Shown here one piece after another: positions 26,656 to 36,200 of a DNA stretch of 64,000 bases. Both the position numbers and the translations under genes were made by a program. Every line of letters begins with the position of its first letter. Within the stretch, counting starts at the first letter, position 1. The notes below the pieces were generated by a model that saw nothing but the letters and a program-made list of their open reading frames with translations, did no database searches and was not told where the DNA came from. Source of the stretch: Ignavibacteriales bacterium (GTDB lineage: Bacteria > Bacteroidota > Ignavibacteria > Ignavibacteriales > Ignavibacteriaceae); contig JADJIA010000012.1 of the NCBI GenBank assembly GCA_016707285.1, positions 5,462 through 69,461 of the forward strand. Reading direction: 5' to 3'.

Positions 26656-27537
26656 ATGCTTAGAAAAATAATAAATATAAATGAAGAATTGTGCGATGGT
26701 TGTGGTGATTGTGTACCGGCATGCCACGAAGGTGCACTGCAAATTATTGACGGAAAAGCAAGACTAATCAGCGATCTATTTTGTGATGGTTTGGGAGCCT
26801 GCCTCGGTGAGTGCCATTCAGGTGCTTTAACCATTGAAGAACGCGAGGCTGAACCATACAACGAATATAAAGTAATGGACTATATAGTTAAAGGGGGCCC
26901 TAATGTGATCAAAGCCCATCTTGAACACCTGCTTGATCATAACGAAATCGAATATTTCACTGAAGCGCTGGATTACCTTAAAGCACATGACATGATAAAT
27001 CCGGTTGCTCTTCAGCCCGAAGGAACAGATACTCCTGCTCCCGCAGAACATCACCATGGTGGTGGCTCCTGTGGTTGCAAAGGTTCTGCTCCACAGGAAA
27101 TTAAAAAACCTGAAACCGGAAAAAAAATGGAATATGTTGGTGATGAGCAGCCGAGTGAATTAACCCATTGGCCCATTCAATTGCATCTTTTGAATCCACA
27201 AGCAGGATTTTTTAGAAATGCCGACCTTTTGCTCGCCGCCGATTGTGCGGGATTTGTGTCAACGGCTTTCCATCAAAAATACCTTGCAGGGAAAGCGATG
27301 GCGATTGCATGCCCCAAATTGGATACCAACAAAGAAGCATATCTTGAGAAATTGGTTGCCATGATCGACTATTCAAATCTCAACTCCATGAATGTTGTGA
27401 TTATGAAGGTGCCATGTTGCAGTGGGCTTGCACAATTGGCAATGAAAGCAAATCAACTTGCAGTCAGGAAAATTCCTGTTTACATCACAGTTCTTGATCT
27501 CGATGGATCGGAATTAGAGACTTACAGAGCAGCCTGA
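26656..27537 (+). CDS. Ferredoxin-domain iron-sulfur protein
   Basis: A 293-aa protein. The N-terminus has two ferredoxin-like motifs: CDGCGDCVPACHEGAL, a full 4Fe-4S motif, and CDGLGACLGECHSGAL, a second motif that lacks one of the usual Cys (CxxxxxC spacing). A linker (about residues 122-150) contains EHHHGGGSCGCKG, a His/Cys-rich possible metal site. The C-terminal half has further Cys (ADCAGF, IACPKL, PCCSGL). The ATG at 26656 is chosen, 26 codons into the longest frame, because GGAG lies seven bases upstream. It is probably an electron carrier or [Fe-S] assembly-related protein; the partner is not evident. The 3' end overlaps the convergent HisN-like gene by 16 bases. Confidence 0.8.
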   Translation: MLRKIININEELCDGCGDCVPACHEGALQIIDGKARLISDLFCDGLGACLGECHSGALTIEEREAEPYNEYKVMDYIVKGGPNVIKAHLEHLLDHNEIEYFTEALDYLKAHDMINPVALQPEGTDTPAPAEHHHGGGSCGCKGSAPQEIKKPETGKKMEYVGDEQPSELTHWPIQLHLLNPQAGFFRNADLLLAADCAGFVSTAFHQKYLAGKAMAIACPKLDTNKEAYLEKLVAMIDYSNLNSMNVVIMKVPCCSGLAQLAMKANQLAVRKIPVYITVLDLDGSELETYRAA

Positions 27538-28310
27538 CGGATAATTTGTAAAACCTGTTCGTGAAGGTTCTGATTCCCCGTTACCAAAACATCCCCTTTT
27601 GAGGAATTGGTGAGTTCTTCTCCATTCCAATCGGTAATTACGGCACCGGAACCTTTTAAGACAGGAACAAGCGCTGCCCAGTCGTAGAGATTTAAACCCT
27701 TTTCAACTACGATGTCTATATGTCCTGATGCACATAAACCATACTGATATGCATCCCCTCCAAAACTTGTTATGTGAACCCTGTTCTGCAGTTCCTTAAA
27801 GAAGGCGGCAGACATTGGGTCTGTAAACATACCGGGAGAAGTAGTACTCAGTTTTGCTTTTGAAAGATCGGTCAAAGTGGAAGATTTGACAGGTTCCTCG
27901 TTAAGCATTGTTGTGTTTCCTGAGACCCCGACCCATCTTTCTTTGGTGATTGGTTGATCTATTATTCCAATCAAAGGAATTCCATCTTTCATTAGTGCAA
28001 TAAGTGTGGCAAATACCGGTTTTCCACAACTGAATGCAATAGTTCCATCAATGGGATCAATTACCCAGGTATAACCGTTTTTGGATTTTCTCTCTCCAAA
28101 CTCTTCACCAATTATACCTGAATCTGAATCTTCAAACTCTATTTCTTCACGCAATTTTTCTTCCACTTCCCTGTCGGCAATGGTTACAATCGGTGAGGGC
28201 GAATTTTTATATTCTGCACGGATGTCGCCTCTAAAATATCGCTCAATCGTTGCTCCTGCAATATCAGCGAGATGCTCCGCAAAAAGAACATATCCAAAAT
28301 AGCTTTTCAT
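27522..28310 (-). CDS. Inositol-monophosphatase-family phosphatase (HisN-like)
   Basis: A 262-aa Mg-dependent phosphatase. Metal-binding motifs are visible: VTIADREVEE, GEEFGE, the core WVIDPIDGTIAF (DPIDGT) and the late NLYDWAALVPVLKGSGA. The pattern is closest to the HisN-type histidinol-phosphatase subgroup, but inositol or sugar phosphates are also possible substrates. The start codon overlaps the stop of the upstream YciI-like gene (ATGA). Confidence 0.87.
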   Translation of the reverse strand: MKSYFGYVLFAEHLADIAGATIERYFRGDIRAEYKNSPSPIVTIADREVEEKLREEIEFEDSDSGIIGEEFGERKSKNGYTWVIDPIDGTIAFSCGKPVFATLIALMKDGIPLIGIIDQPITKERWVGVSGNTTMLNEEPVKSSTLTDLSKAKLSTTSPGMFTDPMSAAFFKELQNRVHITSFGGDAYQYGLCASGHIDIVVEKGLNLYDWAALVPVLKGSGAVITDWNGEELTNSSKGDVLVTGNQNLHEQVLQIIRQAAL

Positions 28311-28702
28311 TCTTTATCCCAATTGGTTTTGATTGTTGCGGGTCCATACCAGGGGTGAATCTCGTAGGCAAGACGACCGGCAATAATTGCAGGATCCTGC
28401 TTTACATAACTTTCAGCTTCCTCAATCGTTTTACAGTCCATAATAAATATTCCACGCCAGTTACCGTTATCGATAAATGGTCCTGCTATCCTCAAGACTC
28501 CGAGTTCTGCCATTTTGTTTATGTTTGCCATATGCCCTTCCATCAGTTTTGCAGCTTCAACTGAATCCTGAGAGCGGTTTTCACCTCTGGATAACATCAC
28601 AAAAAACCATTGTTTCATTTTTTCACCTTCCGGTTTTTCCTGCGAGTAGGAAACGCCGGTAAGAATAAAAACCAGTGTGAGAAATAAAAACATTTTCTTC
28701 AT
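28307..28702 (-). CDS. Exported YciI-like protein
   Basis: A 131-aa protein with a signal peptide (residues 1-20, cleavage near SYSQ) and a YciI-like domain (QWFFVMLSRGENRS, then LAELGVLRIAGPF-like core and IEEAESYVKQDPAI). The family fold is a ferredoxin-like dimer with an unknown function. The export signal is unusual for YciI proteins, which are normally cytoplasmic. It is translationally coupled to the HisN-like gene. Confidence 0.78.
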   Translation of the reverse strand: MKKMFLFLTLVFILTGVSYSQEKPEGEKMKQWFFVMLSRGENRSQDSVEAAKLMEGHMANINKMAELGVLRIAGPFIDNGNWRGIFIMDCKTIEEAESYVKQDPAIIAGRLAYEIHPWYGPATIKTNWDKE

Positions 28703-28838
28703 TTCAGAGTCTCTCCGATTTTTTTGATTTGTGAATCTGCTAATTTAAACAAAATTTCTTCTATCTTAACATACTACACTATTATGGTTGTCAAATCTGA
28801 CATCAGGGATTCGAGATCAGGGTGATTTTACAAGGAAC

Positions 28839-28930
28839 TATACGATACCATCGGATGATTTACAAGCTTTTTATACGATACCATCAGATGATTTTGCGGG
28901 AAACTATACGATACTATCGGATATCTGCAA
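28839..28930. repeat. 33-bp tandem repeat, three units
   Basis: The word TATACGATA starts at 28839, 28872 and 28905, each 33 bp apart, in units that share CCATCNGATGATTT. A decayed fourth unit may precede at about 28806. This is the only structure I see in the 277-bp gap between the YciI-like and the next gene. Confidence 0.7.
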
Positions 28931-28979
28931 AGAAACCAGGTGGTTTTTGAGATTTATTGATTAATTATACGGACAAAAG

Positions 28980-29432
28980 TCACTTCAGAAGTTCTTTTGC
29001 TTTGGCCGGATCATTTCCAAAAAATTTGTCATCCCAAAGTGTTGCACAGGCGATAATATCTTTAGGATTTTTCTTCTGAACTGCTATTTCGGTAGCCATT
29101 ATGAGGATATCTTTCCCGGTAATTCTGGCTTTTTTACCCGAATTTGATTCTTCAAGGAACAAAATAATCGCTGCCGAGAGAAGAGCCTTTACATCATTTT
29201 GATCTTTACCTCTTTGAATCATCTCACCAATTTTTTTCAGAGCCTTGTTTTTTGAACCCAGCTCAATCTGAAAATCGATTGTTAGGGGACTTACCAATGG
29301 TGCATTTTTTAAGACAACATCAGGTTGTTTTTCCATCGGTTTCTCTTTTTTGTCAGGATAGGGTTTTTGATCAAAACCTTGAGAGAACCCGGTGAAGACC
29401 AGAATAATAAGAAAGATTGTTAATTTATGCAT
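28980..29432 (-). CDS. Exported protein of unknown function
   Basis: A 150-aa protein. The ATG at 29432 is preferred, eleven codons into the longest frame, because GGAG lies upstream and gives a clean signal peptide (MHKLTIFLIILVFTGFSQG). The mature part is a charged linker (KKEKPMEKQPDV) followed by a helical domain with Lys/Ala-rich helices (NDVKALLSAAIILFLEES, FFGNDPAKAKELLK). I do not recognise it. It lies downstream of thrS with a terminator between, so it is probably transcribed on its own. Confidence 0.65.
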   Translation of the reverse strand: MHKLTIFLIILVFTGFSQGFDQKPYPDKKEKPMEKQPDVVLKNAPLVSPLTIDFQIELGSKNKALKKIGEMIQRGKDQNDVKALLSAAIILFLEESNSGKKARITGKDILIMATEIAVQKKNPKDIIACATLWDDKFFGNDPAKAKELLK

Positions 29433-29494
29433 TAATTCTCCAGTTAAAAAAACCTTAAACTGCAATTTATACTATTCAAATGAAAAAAAGTTAC

Positions 29495-29540
29495 AAAAAA
29501 AGGGGTTACCATCAGAAACATATTTCTGTTGATAACCCCT
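29495..29540 (-). terminator. Rho-independent terminator after thrS
   Basis: A long imperfect stem on the minus strand (GGGGTTA pairing TAACCCC, with an inner ATCAGAAA/TTTCTGTTGAT helix) is followed by seven T residues (A run at 29495-29501). Confidence 0.8.
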
Positions 29541-29608
29541 TTGAAATTTTCAGGGTGATCTAAAGTGCATCTTCACATTTAGTGAAAAATGAACTAAAAT
29601 ATCAGCTT

Positions 29609-31411
29609 TTAGATCTGAACATCCGCGAAGTTGTCCATTATTCTGTTAGTTCTCAAATGAACAATTTTATCAATCGCAGCATCAGCTGACATTTTGATCT
29701 GATCCTGGACACAGTATCTTCTCCAGGTAATTGTGCCTTCGGCTTTTTCATTTTCGCCGATGATCCACATATTTGGAGTCTTTTTAGTTACTGCCTTACG
29801 GATTTTTTTATTGAATGAATCATCAGAAACATCGATGTCGCATCTGATTCCCAGCTCTGTCATCTTCTGTTTCATTTCCATTGCATAGTCAACAACTCCC
29901 TCATTCACTGGTATCAGCATCACCTGATTTGGTGCCATCCATGTTGGGAACGCTCCACCCCAGAACTCAATCAAAAATGAAATCATTCTCTCATGTGTTG
30001 AAAGAGGTGCTCTGTGAAGTATGTATGGCTGTTTCATTGTACCATCTTTGGCGGAATACCAGAGATCAAATCTTTTTGCCATCACAAAATCGAGTTGACA
30101 GGTTGATACAGTCTCTTCCCTGCCGAGCAGGTTTTTAATCTGGATGTCAACTTTGGGACCGTAGAAAGCAGCTTCACCGCGTTCTTCGATAAAGTCGATC
30201 TTGTTTTCATTAAGAATTTCTCTTACGATATCCTCACTAAACTGCCATTCCTCTTCATCCTTGACATATTTATCACTTTCGGAATCATGCAGGGAGAGTC
30301 TTACTCTGAAATTTCCAAGTCGGAGGTAATCATAATAATATTTGTAGAGGTCCATAACCTTCGCAAATTCCTCTTTTACCTGGTCATATTCGCAATAGAT
30401 ATGAGCATCGTTCAGGCACATGGCTCTTACACGGAGTAATCCGGAAAGTGAACCGTGTTTTTCATAACGGAACATGTCACCATATTCAGCAAGACGATAA
30501 GGGAGCTCTCTGTAACTTCTCGGTCTAAATCCATAAATTTTATGGTGATGCGGACAGTTCATCGGTCTTAAATAATATTCAGTATTCTCATCCAAAACCA
30601 TCGGAGGGAACATCGATTCTGCGTAATAAGGAAGATGCCCCGATCTCAGATATAGTGTGGATTTACTAAGGGACGGAGTTGAAACATGGTGATAACCGGC
30701 TTTAAACTCCACATCTTTTGCCCATGCTTCAAGTTCTGCTCTTATAACAGCTCCATTTGGAAGCCACAGAGGAAGTCCGGTTCCAACTTCATCATCAATA
30801 AGGAAAATCTCAAGTTCTGCACCGAGTTTCCTGTGATCACGCTGCATAGCGAGTTCACGCCTTCTGATGTAGTCTTTTAACTCTTCTTCATTTTCAAAAG
30901 CAAGACCATAGATTCTGGTGAGCATCGGTTTTTTCTCATCACCACGCCAGTAGCTACCCGATATCCTGTCTAATTTGAAACATTTTGGGGGTATTTCACC
31001 GGTGTTGTTTATATGTGGACCTTCACACATATCAGTAAAAGAACCATTTACATAAAAACTTAATCCCTGATCTTCAGCCTGCCCCGTTTCCACAAGTTCC
31101 TTTGCATACTCAACCTTGTATGATTGATCCATGCCTGCAAGAAGCTCAATTGCCTCATCCAAAGGTTTGTAGTAAATGCTAAATTCCTGTTTTTGATTGA
31201 TGATTTTGTACATCGATTTTTCGATCTTCTTAAAATCTTCAGAAGATATTTTTTCGGTACCAAAATCAAAATCATAATAAAAACCGTTGTCAACCGGGGG
31301 GCCAAAACCCATTTTGGCTTTGGGATAATGCTCAAGAACCGCCTGCGCCATAATATGCGCCAGCGAATGTCTTATTTTATATAACTGATCCACTTCTTTC
31401 ATTTTGTCCAC
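29609..31411 (-). CDS. thrS: Threonyl-tRNA synthetase lacking the TGS domain
   Basis: A 600-aa class II aminoacyl-tRNA synthetase. It begins directly at the editing domain: the HxxxH metal motif is at residues 15-19 (IRHSLAHIMAQAV), whereas most bacterial ThrS proteins carry about 60 further residues (TGS domain) before it. The catalytic core has the class II motifs (MFRYEKHGSLSGLLRVRAM for motif 2, APLSTHERMISFLIEFWGG for motif 3) and the zinc-site Cys in YLRPMNCPHH; the C-terminal anticodon-binding domain (PNQVMLIPVNEGVVDYAMEM) is complete. There is no TGS in any frame of the 170 bp upstream. Confidence 0.94.
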   Translation of the reverse strand: MDKMKEVDQLYKIRHSLAHIMAQAVLEHYPKAKMGFGPPVDNGFYYDFDFGTEKISSEDFKKIEKSMYKIINQKQEFSIYYKPLDEAIELLAGMDQSYKVEYAKELVETGQAEDQGLSFYVNGSFTDMCEGPHINNTGEIPPKCFKLDRISGSYWRGDEKKPMLTRIYGLAFENEEELKDYIRRRELAMQRDHRKLGAELEIFLIDDEVGTGLPLWLPNGAVIRAELEAWAKDVEFKAGYHHVSTPSLSKSTLYLRSGHLPYYAESMFPPMVLDENTEYYLRPMNCPHHHKIYGFRPRSYRELPYRLAEYGDMFRYEKHGSLSGLLRVRAMCLNDAHIYCEYDQVKEEFAKVMDLYKYYYDYLRLGNFRVRLSLHDSESDKYVKDEEEWQFSEDIVREILNENKIDFIEERGEAAFYGPKVDIQIKNLLGREETVSTCQLDFVMAKRFDLWYSAKDGTMKQPYILHRAPLSTHERMISFLIEFWGGAFPTWMAPNQVMLIPVNEGVVDYAMEMKQKMTELGIRCDIDVSDDSFNKKIRKAVTKKTPNMWIIGENEKAEGTITWRRYCVQDQIKMSADAAIDKIVHLRTNRIMDNFADVQI

Positions 31412-31490
31412 TTTTTTATAATTACAACCTTCAATTTAGTCATTTTTTGCGATTTTTTTTGTGGCATAAGAGAGGGAAAGAAGCTGACAG

Positions 31491-31511
31491 AAAAACCCGC
31501 CGAGGCGGGTT
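31491..31511 (-). terminator. Rho-independent terminator (second of a pair) after the TlpA-like gene
   Basis: Stem AACCCGC / GCGGGTT with a four-base loop at 31494-31511 is followed by T residues on the minus strand. Confidence 0.75.
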
Positions 31512-31530
31512 AATTATGGCTGGGCGGGAC

Positions 31531-31568
31531 AAAAAAAATTGGTTACACATGCCGAAACATGTGTAACC
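31531..31568 (-). terminator. Rho-independent terminator (first of a pair) after the TlpA-like gene
   Basis: An 11-bp perfect stem (GGTTACACATG / CATGTGTAACC) at 31541-31568 is followed by eight T residues on the minus strand, 13 bases after the stop codon. Confidence 0.88.
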
Positions 31569-31581
31569 AAAAAATGAAATG

Positions 31582-33165
31582 TTATTTGAAGATTTCTTCA
31601 AGTTTCTTTTCCAGACCGCCATCTCTAAGAGTTTCTTCATTGGCGATGATCTTTCCATCAGGACCAACGAGAAGCATTTTAGGGATGTACTGAACATTAT
31701 AAAGCATCGCAAGCTTGTCAGCATCTGCATCACTCAACAATGCATGCAGCCATGGCATTGGGGTTTTTTTCCTCTGATTTTTGAAATCTTCCTCGGGGGA
31801 ATTAAACGCGAGGCTGATGATCTCGAAACCTTTGGAGCTAAATTTTGCATAAGCTTTTTCGATACTTGGAATCTCCTCGATACATGGCATGCACCAGGTA
31901 CCCCAGAAATCGATAAGGTAATATTTCCCCTCAAGTTGTTTTGGGGAGAAATCTTTACCATCAATCATTTTTACCGTAAAATCTTCAACTTTTTGTTCAC
32001 CAAGCGGAATGGCAGGTTTAAGATCGGTTAAAGAGTACGCATATTTTTCATCGGTCGCAATTTTTTTGTATTCGCCAAACATCTCCGCATATTTTTCTTC
32101 ACTCACGAGTTGTGGTTTACCTTTTAAATAGTAAAGGATATACATCTTAAGATCGATACTTGCCGTGTTTTCAAATATATCGGACACAAACTTTGACTGT
32201 TCAGCCTGAGGTTTTTGCTCGATGATATCGGTTAAGCCGTAGAAGTTTCTGCTCCATGCAATGTTATCAGCAGTTATTGCATTAATCACTTCCTCAATGT
32301 TTTCTACACCGGGATATTCTGCTGTGATGTGATAAGTAAAAAGTTGAACAGCGGCAATATCTTTTGCAGCTTTAGATTTCCCGTTTTTGAACAAGTCTTT
32401 GTAATAGTTAAATGTTTGAAGATTAACCTCTTCAAAATTTCGATTTGGTTTTTCAGCAGCATCAAACGCCTCTTTTATGTTAGCCGGATCACTAAGAAAA
32501 ACAATCGATTCAGTATTGTTCCCTGTCAATTCAGGAAGTTTTGTTGGATCAACACTAATCGTGAATCCCGGTTTTACATTGTAGAAAACGGTGTGAAACC
32601 CGCCAAGACTGTCTGAAACATATTGAGCTCCCGGATACTCAAATCCTGCCGGAGTGGAGTATGCTCTGCCGGTAAGTTGAACTAAGAGTGTATCGATTTT
32701 TTTGTCAATTTTGAACGAATATTTACCGTCACTCCCTTTTTTTACAAATTCAGGAAGAAAAAAATCAATTCCTGCATTTGATTTAAACCCCATTACATTA
32801 GGAAACAACTCTGTTTTTGTAACGGAAAGTTTTACTTCAATCTCTGTAACTCCCTTAACATCAAATACAGGAATTGAAGCCATATACATTGTATGCCCCA
32901 GGCCACAAAAAGCTACTGAATAATATCCGGGGGTTTTGAATTGTAACTCGAAAGAACCGTCACCTTTAACCGGAACGGGGGTGGTTGATGCAAAAAAAGA
33001 CATTGCATCTGTGAAAACATATATATCTGATTTCGGCATTGGTTTGCCGTTGCTTCCAAGGAGTTTACCTTTTAGAGTAAAATCTATATTTGATTGGGCT
33101 GATACACCAATTATGGATACAATACTGAAGAAAACAGCCAATGCTGTTCTGCTTATCTTAGACAT
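31582..33165 (-). CDS. Exported TlpA-like thioredoxin-fold protein
   Basis: A 527-aa secreted or periplasmic redox protein. The signal peptide is residues 1-23 (ending GVSAQ). The N-terminal part (about 25-130) is beta-rich with DUF4369-like character (IDFTLKGKLLGSNGKPM), the middle is helical, and residues about 380-527 are a thioredoxin domain with Cys425 and Cys428 in WGTWCMPC and cis-Pro in VQYIPKM. Such TlpA/ResA-like proteins reduce disulfides in the periplasm, as in cytochrome c maturation. The gene has its own double terminator. Confidence 0.87.
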   Translation of the reverse strand: MSKISRTALAVFFSIVSIIGVSAQSNIDFTLKGKLLGSNGKPMPKSDIYVFTDAMSFFASTTPVPVKGDGSFELQFKTPGYYSVAFCGLGHTMYMASIPVFDVKGVTEIEVKLSVTKTELFPNVMGFKSNAGIDFFLPEFVKKGSDGKYSFKIDKKIDTLLVQLTGRAYSTPAGFEYPGAQYVSDSLGGFHTVFYNVKPGFTISVDPTKLPELTGNNTESIVFLSDPANIKEAFDAAEKPNRNFEEVNLQTFNYYKDLFKNGKSKAAKDIAAVQLFTYHITAEYPGVENIEEVINAITADNIAWSRNFYGLTDIIEQKPQAEQSKFVSDIFENTASIDLKMYILYYLKGKPQLVSEEKYAEMFGEYKKIATDEKYAYSLTDLKPAIPLGEQKVEDFTVKMIDGKDFSPKQLEGKYYLIDFWGTWCMPCIEEIPSIEKAYAKFSSKGFEIISLAFNSPEEDFKNQRKKTPMPWLHALLSDADADKLAMLYNVQYIPKMLLVGPDGKIIANEETLRDGGLEKKLEEIFK

Positions 33166-33264
33166 CTTTGCCTCTGATGATTTTTTTTGTGTGATGATTA
33201 AAAATTTACTACTCTAATTAAACAATTTATTTGACCACATGTTCCATATCAAAACTTTTATTTT

Positions 33265-36200
33265 TTACGATTTATATTCATCCCATCCTGTTATTGCAAT
33301 CTGATCAACAGTATATCTGTTCATGGCTTCAATAAAAGCTGATGCAAGTCTTGCATTGGTGATAAGAGGGATGTTATAATCAACCGCACTCCGCCTGATT
33401 GTGTAGTCGTTGTTAAGTTCATCTCTTGAATTATTCTTTGGAATATTTACAATAAGATCAAATTTTTTCTCCCGAATCATATCAAGCGAATTGGGATGTG
33501 ATTCTTCATCAGGCCATGAAACGGTAGTACACTCAATATTGTGGTCTTGAAGAAATTTTGCTGTCCCGGCAGTTGCAAACAGTTCAACACCTCCGGATTT
33601 AAGCAGTCTGCAAGGTTCAAGCAACTCAACCTTATCACGAACAGTACCTGTTGAAAGAAAAATCTTTTTAACGGGCAAACGATACCCTACCGATAACATC
33701 GCCTTGAGCAACGCCTCATAAAAATCGTCACCTATGCAACCAACTTCACCCGTGGAAGTCATGTCAACACCTAAAACGGGATCGGCACCACTCAACCTGT
33801 GAAATGAGAACTGTGACGCTTTCACTCCTATATATTCGAGATCAAACGCTGATTTTGACGGTTTTTCCACCGGAAGTCCCAAAGCTGCTTTGGTCGCCAG
33901 TTCGATAAGATTAACCTTAAGCACTTTAGATACAAACGGGAATGATCTCGATGCCCGTAGATTACACTCGATAACTTTAATATAGTTATCCCTTGCAATA
34001 AACTGGATGTTAAAGGGACCTGTGATGTTTAATTCCCGGGCGATTCTTTGGGCAGTCTTTTTGATCAACCGGCTGGTTTCCACATAAATTTTTTGTGGCG
34101 GGAAGATAATTGTTGAATCACCCGAGTGAACACCTGCAAACTCAACATGTTCAGAGACTGTATAAACTACAATTTCGCCATGGTTTGCAACAGCATCAAA
34201 CTCGATTTCCTTCGCGTTTTCAATGAATTCGGAAACCACAACGGGATATTGTTTTGAAACTGTAGCAGCTTCTTTAAGGAAATATTCCAGGTCTTCCCGG
34301 TTGGAGACAACATTCATAGCCGAACCTGCCAGCACATAAGAAGGCCGGATCAAAAGTGGAAACCCGGTCGTATCTGCAAACTGAACAATATCATCAATGG
34401 AGGTAAGCTCTTTCCATCTCGGCTGATCTATCCCAAGCTGATCGAGCATCTCTGAAAATTTATGGCGATTTTCAGAACGGTCAATCGATTCAGCTGAAGT
34501 ACCAAGAATTGGGACATTTTGATCATTTAATCTGGTGGCAAGTCCGTTTGGAATCTGTCCGCCTGAATTTACAATCACTCCAAAAGGAGATTCGAGGTCA
34601 ACAATATCCATGACTCTTTCAAACGAAAGTTCATCGAAGTAGAGCCGGTCACAAATATCATAGTCGGTACTCACGGTTTCGGGGTTATAGTTTATCATTA
34701 TCGAACGATACCCCTCATTCCTGACTGTTGTTAGTGCGGAAACCGAACACCAGTCAAATTCCACAGAGCTCCCTATTCTGTAAGCCCCAGACCCAAGCAC
34801 TATTACACTTTTTTGATCATTTTCATAGCTAATATCATGTTCGGTTCCGGAGTAGGTAAGGTAGAGATAATTTGTCTGGGCAGGATATTCCGCCGCCAGA
34901 GTGTCAATTTGTTTTACCACGGGCAGAATTCCGCGCAGTTTTCTCTCATTCCGAACCAGCATAATATCTTCTTCAATCAGCCGGTCATGTGATTTTAAAA
35001 CAAATCGTGCGATCTGGAAATCGCTGAATCCATACCTTTTGGCTTTAGCGAGAAGTTCATCGGGTAAGTTAGACAGTGTATCAAACTTCAACAGTTCGTT
35101 TTTTAGATCAAATATATTTTTAAGTTTTCCAAGAAACCAATTGTCAATTTTGGTTAATGAATGGATTTCTTCAACTGTCATCCCCTCTTCAAATGCCTCA
35201 GAGATGTAAAATATCCGTTTGTCGGTGGGTTCCTGAAGTTGTGCTTTTAAGTCGGTAACAGGAGCTTCTCGTGTTCCCACAAATCCATGTCGCGCCTGAC
35301 GAATCATACGCAATCCCTTTTGAATCGCCTCTTCGAAGGTTCTGCCGATTGCCATTACCTCCCCGACACTCTTCATGGAACTTCCAATTTTCTTCGAAAC
35401 CCCCGAAAACTTGTCAAGATCCCATCTGGGAATTTTTACTACAATGTAGTCGAGTGCAGGCTCAAAAAGTGCCGAAGTTACTTTTGTTACATTGTTTTTA
35501 AGTTCATGAAGCCCATAACCAAGGGCAAGTTTTGCAGCCACAAATGCAAGAGGATATCCCGTCGCTTTTGATGCCAATGCGGATGAGCGACTTAATCGTG
35601 CATTCACTTCAATCACCCGATAATCCTGTGATTTGGGATCAAGTGCAAATTGTACATTACATTCACCAACTATTCCGATATGCCTGATGAGTTTAATCGA
35701 AATATTTCGCAAAAGCTGATAATCATCATTTGAGAGAGTCTGAGATGGTGCCACTACAATACTTTCTCCGGTATGGATTCCAAGTGGATCAAAATTTTCC
35801 ATGTTGCACACTGTAATACAGTTATCGTATCTGTCGCGAACCACTTCATATTCAACTTCTTTCCATCCCTTAAGAGACTCTTCTACAAGAATCTGGTCAG
35901 AATAAGAAAATGCCAAATCTGCCATCTCTTTTAAAGAATCAAGATCGTGACAAAATCCACTCCCCTGCCCGCCCAATGTATAAGCTGCCCTTATGATCAA
36001 AGGATAACCGATTGTTTCAGCGGCTTTAACTGCATCATCCACCGAAGTAACAGCAAAACTTTTTGGTGTTTTTATGTTTACAGATTCAAGTTTTCTGGCA
36101 AAAAGTTCTCTGTCCTCCGTCTCAATTATCGCCTCAACAGGGGTTCCCAACACCTCAACGCCATATTTTGCCAAAGTACCTGCTCTGTAGAGTTCAACGC

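Noticed and set aside
28839..28930. CRISPR array
   Set aside because: Three direct 33-bp units are adjacent without unique spacers, and no cas genes are present.
31440..31733. 97-aa minus-strand frame upstream of thrS as a missing TGS domain
   Set aside because: It shadows the TlpA-like gene and crosses its two terminators; no TGS motif is present.
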